From Deltaproteobacteria bacterium (GTDB taxonomy: Bacteria; Desulfobacterota; Desulfobaccia; Desulfobaccales; 0-14-0-80-60-11): a DNA stretch of 32,727 nucleotides. The number at the start of each line of letters is the position of its first letter. Position 1 is the stretch's first letter. Of the stretch, positions 18,344-26,408 are shown one piece after another. The translations under genes and the position numbers were made by a program. The notes under the pieces were generated by a model. That model did no database searches and was not told where the DNA came from. It saw nothing but the letters and a program-made list of their open reading frames with translations. The DNA lies in NCBI GenBank assembly GCA_026388765.1, contig JAPLJC010000262.1:1-32727 (forward strand). Direction: 5' to 3'.

Positions 18344-19462
18344 TCAGTCCAGCAGCAGCATCAAGTTGGTCGCAGGGGTTGCATTTTTGTTGATGGTAAA
18401 GGAGTCAAAGACACTGTAAGCTCCGGTGTTGCCACTATAACTGTTTACCGTCACCTGGCTGCCGTTGATATCCACCACACTAAAATAATAGGTGTTGGCG
18501 GCTTGAGAAATATGCCAGAGAGCCGGGTCCACTATGGGGGTATCAGTAACTATAGGGGCGCCGGCGGTGCCGTCGAGGAGCTGAACCACATTGTTATGCC
18601 ATTGGATCGGAGGGATGAACTGTGAGGAGGGGGCAATACTGATGTCGATGGTCTTCCGTGAATAGAGATGGACATGCCCGCAACCATAAAGGTCAAAACG
18701 GTTATTATCCAGGATTCTCCATAGCTTCGTATAGGAAATATCCGGAGGGTTTGCGCCCCCTTCGGGGGAGGTTGGATAGTAACAGGGTCCATGAGTGAAA
18801 AGAAACTTATGGGTGGCCTTGGTCTGGGCCACCTGGGCTGCAAGCCAGTCTAGTTGGGTATTATCGAAAGTACCGGTAAGGTTAGGGGTGGGGTCATCGG
18901 CGGTCAGATAATAAGGATCCAACACGGCAAAGAAGGCGTCGCCCCCGGGTGATTCAAAGGAGTAGACCAGCCGCTCGTAACTGTGGGACGAGTCGGACGG
19001 CCCGTTGGTGGGGTTACCAGTAAAGGCCTGTTGGTATTGGGTCTGATTGGCGAGATAAAAGGTATCAGGGGCAGATAGGTTAAATGTTGGGTTAAAGAGT
19101 TCGCGAGTGCCGAGAGCCGTGTAGAATGGTATGCCGGCATTTGTCAGTGGCGCCATAACACTTTTAAAGGCCTCGAAAGTATAGGCGCCCTGATAACAGC
19201 CACAAGCGGCCTGGTCGCCGCCGTAAACCACAAATGACGGCCGGGGAGATAACGCCAGGATTTGGGTAATGATGGGAGTTAAGACGGCCGTGTTGATCAG
19301 ATCGGTGGGGGTGGGATTGGATGGGATAGTGCCTACAGGGCTATCGGCCAGAAAGACGAAACGTAAGTTCTCACAATAACCGGATGCGGGCAGGAGCGCG
19401 GCCGAGAACAGGGCCGCCACCAAACAGAGAACCGAGACGATTTTTTTGATTTTGTAAGCCAT
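18344..19462 (-). CDS. secreted metallophosphoesterase-like protein (paralogue B), GNHE motif degenerate (GTRE)
   Basis: Clear paralogue of 17213-18310; YGGDQ, ALGTRELFN, THGPCYY, CGHVHLYSR. Confidence 0.85.
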   Translation of the reverse strand: MAYKIKKIVSVLCLVAALFSAALLPASGYCENLRFVFLADSPVGTIPSNPTPTDLINTAVLTPIITQILALSPRPSFVVYGGDQAACGCYQGAYTFEAFKSVMAPLTNAGIPFYTALGTRELFNPTFNLSAPDTFYLANQTQYQQAFTGNPTNGPSDSSHSYERLVYSFESPGGDAFFAVLDPYYLTADDPTPNLTGTFDNTQLDWLAAQVAQTKATHKFLFTHGPCYYPTSPEGGANPPDISYTKLWRILDNNRFDLYGCGHVHLYSRKTIDISIAPSSQFIPPIQWHNNVVQLLDGTAGAPIVTDTPIVDPALWHISQAANTYYFSVVDINGSQVTVNSYSGNTGAYSVFDSFTINKNATPATNLMLLLD

Positions 19463-19627
19463 GTTGTTCTCTTTAAATCCCGTTGCAGAGGCAGGTGAGG
19501 TTTGGGGACCTAATCAGACCGGTTCACTGAATATTGGCCTGCACAGTTACGAGTAACAAATACCCTTAACTTAGCGATTATTTTTATTTTATCAAAATAT
19601 TATATCTACTTCAGCGAACATGGCGGC

Positions 19628-21376
19628 TCAATCCTGTAACAATAGCAGGTAGAGTTGCGGCGCGATAGTTTTGGGCACCGCCTGCAGGCCAAAGCTGTTG
19701 GTGGTATAAATCGGCCGCCAGGATAAGTTTGGGGCCTCGGAGGCGACGACGATCTGGCTGAAGGTGCCGCTCAGGCCGCCGCTGGCGGTGATGATATTGG
19801 GAAAGACCTGATTGTTCGCGGGCACATAATCGTTTTGCATGTCGATGGACAAAACGCCGTTCAGGGTGGCGGTGCCCGGAGAACCGGCAATTATGAGTTG
19901 ACTGTATTCGCTGGCCGAGCCGATGTTGACTTTGAAAGTTCCGGCCGCACTTTGAGCATAATTGCCGGTGACATTCAAAATCCAAGGCCCGCTATAAAGC
20001 CCGGGGCAGACATTGCCGTTATTAGTCAGCGTCCCGAAGACCGTGCCGGTGCCCTCCAGGCTGCCGGCGGGACTGCTGGTCACCTGGTTGAGGCTGCCGC
20101 CATGCAGCGTCGCCAGACCGCCGCCACTCACCGTCACCGGGGCGCTGGCATAGTTGCCGTAAACCCGAAGTTTACCGCCGGAGACCGTGATCGGCTGCGA
20201 ATAAGGGCTGCTCCCGGCACTTAACGTCAGAGTGCCGGAACCTTTTTTATTAATAGCAATACCGGGATAAAAATCGCTGAGGATTTGCGGGACGATGGTT
20301 TGGCTGACGTCATTTAAACCCAAGGTTTTGGAGGTGATGGTGTAACTGAAGGTTTCATAAGGCACCCAGGAGGTGGGCACGGCATTGGCAGGCAGGCCGG
20401 CATAGTAAGTGATGGAGACCTGGTTGCCGTTCACCGTCACCACGGCGTAGCCGAATTGGTTTTCCAGATGGTTCCCCAATGTCGGGGTCACCACATCAGG
20501 TTGCGGGGGCTGGCCACCCTGTTTCTGGTAGGAATAATAATTGCCGTCCCAAGGTCCCAACGGGCCGCCTCCCCCGCCGGCAATCAGTTGGGTGATGGGG
20601 GGGGTGGTCTTACCATTGACGTCGGTAATGGTTATGGTGGCCCGGTTATAGAGATGGCTATGCCCGCAGAGATAGACCTGGCAGCCGCCAATGCCGAGGC
20701 TTTCCCAGAAGGCGTCCCGGTTGAGGGGATAATAGGCCATACTGCTCAGGTCTTCAGTCACGGCCACGGCGGGCAAATGGCCATAGACAAAGACGTGGGG
20801 CAGGATATTGGCGGCCAACTGCTCATCTAACCAGTTCTGGTTGAGCCTCTCATCATAATCCGGCATGAATTCGTCCATCCCGACAAAAAAGGCATTCTGG
20901 TTGGCAAAGGAAAAGGTCAGGCCCTTTTCCTCAGCCGGACCGTTTTGGGGGATTTGGGTCAGAACCTGGGCGATGCAGGTATCCCAATAATAGGGATAAT
21001 ACGGGCTGGAAATTTCACCATAGGTCTCATGATTGCCGCGCACCGGATAGGAGATGTCCAAGATCAGTGCCATGGCATTGCGCCAGTTTTGGTACATGGT
21101 CGGCAGGGATGCCTCGGTGGAGCTATGATGCCCATGAATCTGGTCCCCGCCGCACAGCACCAGAAAAACCCCCCGGTTATAAAAAATATCGCTGGCCATG
21201 GCCTGGACCACCGGGGTATTAATTCCCACGGCGCCATCGCTGTCACGCTGATCCCCCAGCACCGCAAAACTCCAGGGCGCCGCCTCGGCCAAACTGGAAA
21301 ATAATATGAAGGCCAAGGACAAAATTGCCAGCAGCATCACCAGGCGCTGACGCCAGTTTGAATTTAAGCGGTTCAA
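19628..21376 (-). CDS. secreted metallophosphoesterase with C-terminal autotransporter-passenger-like beta-repeat region
   Basis: CGGDQIHGHH, PVRGNHETYG, VYGHLPAV, CGHSHLYNR; then GSGTLTLSAGSSPYSQPITVSGGKLRVYG...GSLEGTGTVFGTLTNNGNVCPG. Confidence 0.87.
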   Translation of the reverse strand: MNRLNSNWRQRLVMLLAILSLAFILFSSLAEAAPWSFAVLGDQRDSDGAVGINTPVVQAMASDIFYNRGVFLVLCGGDQIHGHHSSTEASLPTMYQNWRNAMALILDISYPVRGNHETYGEISSPYYPYYWDTCIAQVLTQIPQNGPAEEKGLTFSFANQNAFFVGMDEFMPDYDERLNQNWLDEQLAANILPHVFVYGHLPAVAVTEDLSSMAYYPLNRDAFWESLGIGGCQVYLCGHSHLYNRATITITDVNGKTTPPITQLIAGGGGGPLGPWDGNYYSYQKQGGQPPQPDVVTPTLGNHLENQFGYAVVTVNGNQVSITYYAGLPANAVPTSWVPYETFSYTITSKTLGLNDVSQTIVPQILSDFYPGIAINKKGSGTLTLSAGSSPYSQPITVSGGKLRVYGNYASAPVTVSGGGLATLHGGSLNQVTSSPAGSLEGTGTVFGTLTNNGNVCPGLYSGPWILNVTGNYAQSAAGTFKVNIGSASEYSQLIIAGSPGTATLNGVLSIDMQNDYVPANNQVFPNIITASGGLSGTFSQIVVASEAPNLSWRPIYTTNSFGLQAVPKTIAPQLYLLLLQD

Positions 21377-21603
21377 TTTATGGTCTCCTTTTCATGGCAA
21401 AAAAGTGCCATTGCCTTGGCGCGAGTTCAAGCCCTAAGAAGCCGTTATTCTTGGGGGCTACGAAAAATATGGTAGCATAATATTTTGTAAAGGAAATCAA
21501 TTTTATCCTTAGTTCGGGCAGACCAGACCAGCGGTGACCAGGACCAGCAATGCGCGGTTAATGGCGAGCCGCGAGGGAAAATCCACTAGTGAAATTCGAT
21601 GGA

Positions 21604-21632
21604 TTGACTTATCATTTTCCCCGGAATATACT
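21604..21632 (+). promoter_or_regulatory. sigma70-type promoter of the M-box operon
   Basis: TTGACT-17 nt-TATACT, placing the TSS just before the M-box. Confidence 0.8.
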
Positions 21633-21639
21633 GATTTCA

Positions 21640-21802
21640 CCTCAGTTAGGTGAGGCTCCTGCATAAACACAGGCCACTGCCCAGAAACGTCGAGAGACGC
21701 CAATGGGCCGAACAGGTATTACCGGCTTAAGGTTTTACTTAATGTGGCTGAGTAGACGTACTCTACGTTGTGCAGTGCCGAAGCTCCACGAGTGAGGAAG
21801 GT
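21640..21802 (+). ncRNA. M-box (ykoK leader) Mg2+ riboswitch aptamer
   Basis: GTTAGGTGAGGCTCCTGCATAAACACAGGCCACTGCCCAGAAACGTCGAGAGACGCCAATGGGCCGAACAGGTATTACCGGCTTAAGG...GTGCAGTGCCGAAGCTCCACGAGTGAGG matches the remembered M-box consensus; adjacent Mg-type genes. Confidence 0.93.
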
Positions 21803-21825
21803 CGATAGCCGGCGTCTTTAACGAG

Positions 21826-21854
21826 GGCCTTCCGCCACGTGGGAGGCCTTTTTT
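21826..21854 (+). terminator. intrinsic terminator, expression platform of the M-box
   Basis: GGCCTTCC-GCCACGT-GGGAGGCC followed by TTTTTT. Confidence 0.85.
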
Positions 21855-21886
21855 CTTTGCCGGTGGTCTTAAAGAGGAGTGCAGCC

Positions 21887-23179
21887 ATGAGTCACAAGGT
21901 CCAGGTCGAGGTGCTGGGGGAATTCTTCTTCAGCCAGATTCAGGGGGTCCCCATTTACGACCACGCCGGCAAGCAGGTGGGTGAGTTGCGGGATGTGGCC
22001 ATCCGCTGGGACGGAGAGATCCCGAAGGCCACCGGCCTCAAATATGCCAAGGGGGTTAATGAACTTATCCCGGTGGATCAGGTCGATCATTTTAACCAGG
22101 AGGGGGTCAAGCTCAAGGGGCCGCTGGCGGCAGAAAGGCTCGTATCCTTACAGCCCGATGAGATTTACATGGGCAAATGGTTGATGGACAAGCAGATCAT
22201 CGACATCAAAGGGGCCAAGGTGGTCCGGGTCAATGACATCAAGATCTTCTGGCTGCAAACCGGGGACCGGAAGTTTCTGCTGCCCGTGGCGGTGGACATC
22301 GGCCTGCGGGGCCTGGCCCGGCGTCTGGGGGTAGAGTTCTTGTTGAAGAAACGGGAGAACCACTTTGTCTGGTGGCACTCCATCCAGCACCTGGAGGAAA
22401 AGACGGCGAGTCTGAAGCTGGTCTCCGACCGGGCGCAATTGGATAAGCTGCACCCGGTCGACCTGGCGGATATCCTGGAAGACCTGGACTACAAGAAAAG
22501 AACCGACTTCATCGAAGACCTGGACGTGGAGACCGCGGCGGAGGCCGTGGCAGAAATGGAGTCGGACACCCAGATCGAGATCATCGAGCATCTGGACAGC
22601 CAGCAGGCCGCCGATCTCCTGGAGGAAATGCCTCCGGACGAGGCCGCCGACCTCCTGGGGGAACTGCCGGAGGAGAAGGCCGACGAACTTCTGAACCTCA
22701 TGGAGCCGGAGGAAGCTCAGGAAGTCCGGGAACTCATGGAGTACGAGGAGGGTACCGCCGGCGCCTTGATGACCACCGAATACATCGCCCTGGCGTCGGA
22801 ACTCACCGCGGCCGAGGCCTTCCCCGTACTGCGGAAACTGGCTAAGGAAGCGGAGACCATCTATTATCTTTATATCCTGGGGGAAGGGGAGACCCTGCTG
22901 GGGGTCGTCTCCTTGCGGGAACTCCTCATCGCCGAACCGGACTCCAGATTGGACAGTATCATGCAGGAAAGGATCATCTCGGTGTTGCCCGAGGATCCGG
23001 ACGAGCGGGTGACGGAACTCATCGACAAATATGCCCTGCTGGCGGTGCCGGTGGTGGAGGAAAGCGGCAAGATGCTGGGCATCATCACGGTGGACGATGT
23101 CCTGGATATGCTGATCCCGGACCGCGGCAGTCTGGAAACATTCTCAAATTTCTTCACCAGAAAACGGGCCATGAAATGA
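21887..23179 (+). CDS. MgtE N-domain + CBS-pair protein with PRC-barrel-like N-terminus, lacking the MgtE transmembrane domain
   Basis: ATG at 21887 preceded by AAGAGGAG. FSQIQGVPIYDHAGKQVGELRDVAIRW is PRC-like; LHPVDLADILEDLDYKKRTDFIEDLDVETAAEAVAEME...LLEEMPPDEAADLLGELPEEKADELL is MgtE_N; two CBS repeats; ends in RKRAMK* with no TM helices. Confidence 0.9.
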   Translation: MSHKVQVEVLGEFFFSQIQGVPIYDHAGKQVGELRDVAIRWDGEIPKATGLKYAKGVNELIPVDQVDHFNQEGVKLKGPLAAERLVSLQPDEIYMGKWLMDKQIIDIKGAKVVRVNDIKIFWLQTGDRKFLLPVAVDIGLRGLARRLGVEFLLKKRENHFVWWHSIQHLEEKTASLKLVSDRAQLDKLHPVDLADILEDLDYKKRTDFIEDLDVETAAEAVAEMESDTQIEIIEHLDSQQAADLLEEMPPDEAADLLGELPEEKADELLNLMEPEEAQEVRELMEYEEGTAGALMTTEYIALASELTAAEAFPVLRKLAKEAETIYYLYILGEGETLLGVVSLRELLIAEPDSRLDSIMQERIISVLPEDPDERVTELIDKYALLAVPVVEESGKMLGIITVDDVLDMLIPDRGSLETFSNFFTRKRAMK

Positions 23180-23187
23180 GGGGTTAA

Positions 23188-24429
23188 ATGAAATTTAAAT
23201 CGCCAATTTTCCGTCGGCTCTTCCTCTTCCTGGCGATCATGGGGCCCGGCATCATCACCTCCAACGTGGACAATGATGCCGGCGGCATTACCACCTATTC
23301 CGTGGCCGGCGCCGTTTTAGGCTACAAAATTCTGTGGCTCTTCCTGCCCATGATCCTGGCCCTGGTGGTTATCCAGGAGATGTGCACGCGCATGGGCGCG
23401 GTCACCGGTAAAGGGCTGGCGGACCTGATCCGGGAGCGCTTCGGGGTCAGGATCACCTTTTACGCCATGGCGGGTCTGTTCCTGGGCAACCTGGGCAACA
23501 TAATGAGCGAATTTGCCGGGGTGGCGGCCAGCATGGAGCTGTTCGGGGTGAGCAAATATATATCGCTGCCCCTGGCAGCCTTGTTCACCTGGTGGCTGGT
23601 GCTGCGCTGGTCGTACAAAGTAGTGGAAAGGGTCTTCCTGGCCGCCTGCCTTATCTATTTCAGCTACATATTTTCCGGCTATTTGGCTCACCCGAACTGG
23701 GGGATGGTAGCTAAAGAACTGGTAGTGCCCAGCTTTTCTTTCGACAGTTCCTATGTGGTGATTGTCGTCGGCCTCATCGGCACCACCATCGCCCCCTGGA
23801 TGCAGTTCTACATCCAGTCGGCGACGGTAGAAAAAGGCATTACGGTGAAGGATTACAGGTATACGAAATATGACGTTATCGTGGGCAGCATCATGGTCAA
23901 CCTGGTGGCCCTGTTCATCGTAATTTCCTGCGCCGCCACCTTGAACACCCACGGCATCAAGGTGGAGTCCGCCGCGGAGGCGGCCCTGGCTTTGGCCCCC
24001 CTGGCCGGTCCCTGGGCCTCCACCCTCTTTGCCATCGGTCTGTTGAACGCTTCGCTGTTTTCAGCCTCGATACTGCCCCTGTCGACGGCGTATTTCATCT
24101 GTGAGGCCTTCGGCATCGAAGCGGGCATCGACAAGACCTGGGGGGAAGCCCCGTCTTTTTACTGGCTCTACACCATCTTGATCATCGTCGGGGCCGGCTT
24201 CATCCTGATCCCCAACATTCCACTGATCAAGGTAATGTTTTGGTCCCAGGTGATTAACGGGGTCATGCTGCCCTTTGTCCTGATCTTTATGCTCATGTTG
24301 ATCAACAATAAAGATATCATGGGAGATTACGTCAACACCCGGACCTATAATATTATCTCCTGGATTACGGTGGTGATTATGGTCGTCCTGACCCTGTTGA
24401 TGGTCGTGACGGCTTTTTTCCAATCCTGA
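23188..24429 (+). CDS. NRAMP-family divalent metal (probable Mg2+, NRMT-like) transporter
   Basis: LAIMGPGIITSNVDNDAGGITTYSVAGA (TM1), GLIGTTIAPWMQFYIQSATVEKG (TM6); about 11 hydrophobic segments; starts 8 nt after the previous stop. Confidence 0.88.
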   Translation: MKFKSPIFRRLFLFLAIMGPGIITSNVDNDAGGITTYSVAGAVLGYKILWLFLPMILALVVIQEMCTRMGAVTGKGLADLIRERFGVRITFYAMAGLFLGNLGNIMSEFAGVAASMELFGVSKYISLPLAALFTWWLVLRWSYKVVERVFLAACLIYFSYIFSGYLAHPNWGMVAKELVVPSFSFDSSYVVIVVGLIGTTIAPWMQFYIQSATVEKGITVKDYRYTKYDVIVGSIMVNLVALFIVISCAATLNTHGIKVESAAEAALALAPLAGPWASTLFAIGLLNASLFSASILPLSTAYFICEAFGIEAGIDKTWGEAPSFYWLYTILIIVGAGFILIPNIPLIKVMFWSQVINGVMLPFVLIFMLMLINNKDIMGDYVNTRTYNIISWITVVIMVVLTLLMVVTAFFQS

Positions 24430-24599
24430 AGGGTAGAGTATTCGAGCTTGACATCCAATTGAAATCAATAATACTTAATACAACAACCTCGCGGCACCCG
24501 GCCAAGGATGGCGTTGGGCAGAAGCCGATACGACATTCCGGATCAGGAGGGGAAATATCCCCCGTATGGCTCAAAGCCTTGATTCGAGGGGATGCTTAA

Positions 24600-25277
24600 A
24601 TGGAAGCCATCACTAACTGGATCACCCAATACGGCTGCGTTGCGGTTTTTGCTCTGCTGATGCTGGGCATCGTGGGCCTGCCGGTTCCCGACGAACTTCT
24701 CTTAACCTTCGTAGGCTACCTGATCTTTAGCAAGATTCTGCATCCCGTTCCCGTGGCAGTCGCCGCCTTTCTGGGCAGCGTCTGCGGCATTACCCTGAGC
24801 TACTTCTTGGGGCGCACCTTTGGCCTGCCTCTAATCGAAAAATACGGCCGGTTCGTTAATCTAAAAATGAAGCACTTAGAAAAAGTGCGCCGCTGGTTCA
24901 ACCGCATCGGCAAATGGACCCTGACCGGTGGTTATTTCTGCCCGGGGGTGCGGCACTTCACCGGATTCGTGGCCGGCACTTCGAAACTGGAGCTGCGGGT
25001 TTTTGCCGGGTACGCTTATCTGGGAGCGCTGTTCTGGGCGGCGACCTTCATTTCCCTGGGTTATTTCCTGGGTGAAGAATGGCCCCTGATTTCCGCAGGC
25101 TGGTTGCGCATCTCTCAGGAAGTTCATGCGCTTGCCTTAATCGTTGGTCTTCTGAGTCTCACCATCGTGGCCGGGTATCTGTATTTCCGGCCAAGGCTCT
25201 GGTGGAAGACGATAAGCCCCGTTCCGGTAGCGCCGCTCCGGTCCACCGGCCCCTTCGACGCCAAACTGCCGCGCTAA
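24600..25277 (+). CDS. DedA-family membrane protein
   Basis: GIVGLPVPDELLLTFVGYLIF...GSVCGITLSYFLGRTFGLPLIEKYGRF...FCPGVRHFTGFVAGTSKLELRVFAGYAYLGALFWA. Confidence 0.9.
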   Translation: MEAITNWITQYGCVAVFALLMLGIVGLPVPDELLLTFVGYLIFSKILHPVPVAVAAFLGSVCGITLSYFLGRTFGLPLIEKYGRFVNLKMKHLEKVRRWFNRIGKWTLTGGYFCPGVRHFTGFVAGTSKLELRVFAGYAYLGALFWAATFISLGYFLGEEWPLISAGWLRISQEVHALALIVGLLSLTIVAGYLYFRPRLWWKTISPVPVAPLRSTGPFDAKLPR

Positions 25278-25411
25278 GTCCCCCCTTCCAGGCCCACCAA
25301 CGCCGGTTCCTGGCCCGACTCCGGTAATTTTCTCTTGCCACCCCGATCCTCGATGCTTACCTTCTTAAAACAAAGCAAATTAATAGCTTAAGCAGGTGCG
25401 AGGGTTAAATC

Positions 25412-26317
25412 ATGAAAGTCTTTATGACCGGGGGTACGGGTTTTGTGGGTACCTATCTGTCTCAAGAACTGGTTAAGCAGGGCCATGAGGTTACCATCCT
25501 GACCCGCCGGGAAAAGCCGCCCGCCCCGGCGTTCCCCGGCATCAGCTTTATCACCGGCGACCCTACCCAAGAGGGGCCCTGGATGGGGGCGGTGCCGGAG
25601 CACGACTGGGTTATCAACCTGGCCGGGGCCTCCATCTTTAGCCGCTGGTCCACCGGCTACAAGCGGGAAATCTACGACAGCCGCATCCGCACCACCCGCA
25701 ATCTGGTGATCGCCCTGGCCGCCGGCGACCGGCGGCAACTCCTCTGCAGCACCTCGGCGGTGGGCTATTACGGGCCCCGGGGGGACGAGATCCTCACCGA
25801 GGACTCGCCGCAAGACTCATACTTCCTGGCCACTCTGTCCGAGGATTGGGAGGCGGAAGCCCTGAAGGCCCAAGAGCTGGGGATGCGGGTGGTGATCACC
25901 CGCTTCGGCATCGTTTTAGGCCGGGGCGGCGGCGCCCTGAGCCAGATGGCCCGCATGTTCCGTCGATTCCTGGGCGGCCCTTTGGGTTCCGGGCAGCAGT
26001 GGTTTTCGTGGATTCACCAGGCGGACCAGGTCCGGGCCTTCAATTTCGTCTGGGAGCATCCCAAGATCCACGGCCCGGTGAACTTCAGCGCGCCCGAGCC
26101 GGTGCGCAACGGGGAACTGACCAAGGCCTTGGGGAGAGTCTTGCACCGCCCGACTTTGCTGCGGGCTCCGGAGTTCATGATGCGCCTGGTGCTGGGGGAA
26201 TTTGCCGACGCCCTGCTGACCGGTCAACGGGTTATCCCGAAGAAACTGCTGGACGCGGGATTCAGGTTTAATTTCCCCACCATTGAGGAGGCGTTAAAGG
26301 ATTTGTTGGAAAAATAG
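25412..26317 (+). CDS. TIGR01777-type NAD-dependent epimerase/SDR protein (YfcH-like)
   Basis: MKVFMTGGTGFVGTYLSQELVKQGHEVTILTRR...VINLAGASIFSRWSTGYKREIYDSRIRTTRNLV...SAVGYYGPRGDEILTED. Confidence 0.93.
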   Translation: MKVFMTGGTGFVGTYLSQELVKQGHEVTILTRREKPPAPAFPGISFITGDPTQEGPWMGAVPEHDWVINLAGASIFSRWSTGYKREIYDSRIRTTRNLVIALAAGDRRQLLCSTSAVGYYGPRGDEILTEDSPQDSYFLATLSEDWEAEALKAQELGMRVVITRFGIVLGRGGGALSQMARMFRRFLGGPLGSGQQWFSWIHQADQVRAFNFVWEHPKIHGPVNFSAPEPVRNGELTKALGRVLHRPTLLRAPEFMMRLVLGEFADALLTGQRVIPKKLLDAGFRFNFPTIEEALKDLLEK

Positions 26318-26318
26318 G

Positions 26319-26408
26319 AAAAAATAGGGACACCTCCTATTTTTATGGGCAAGACCTTAGTATGGCGGGGATAAAACTAGTAAAAAATAGGAGGTGTCCC
26401 TATTTTTT
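26319..26408. repeat. REP doublet, copy 3, between convergent genes
   Basis: AAAAAATAGGGACACCTCCTATTTTT...AAAAAATAGGAGGTGTCCCTATTTTTT; arms are perfect reverse complements over about 25 nt. Confidence 0.95.
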
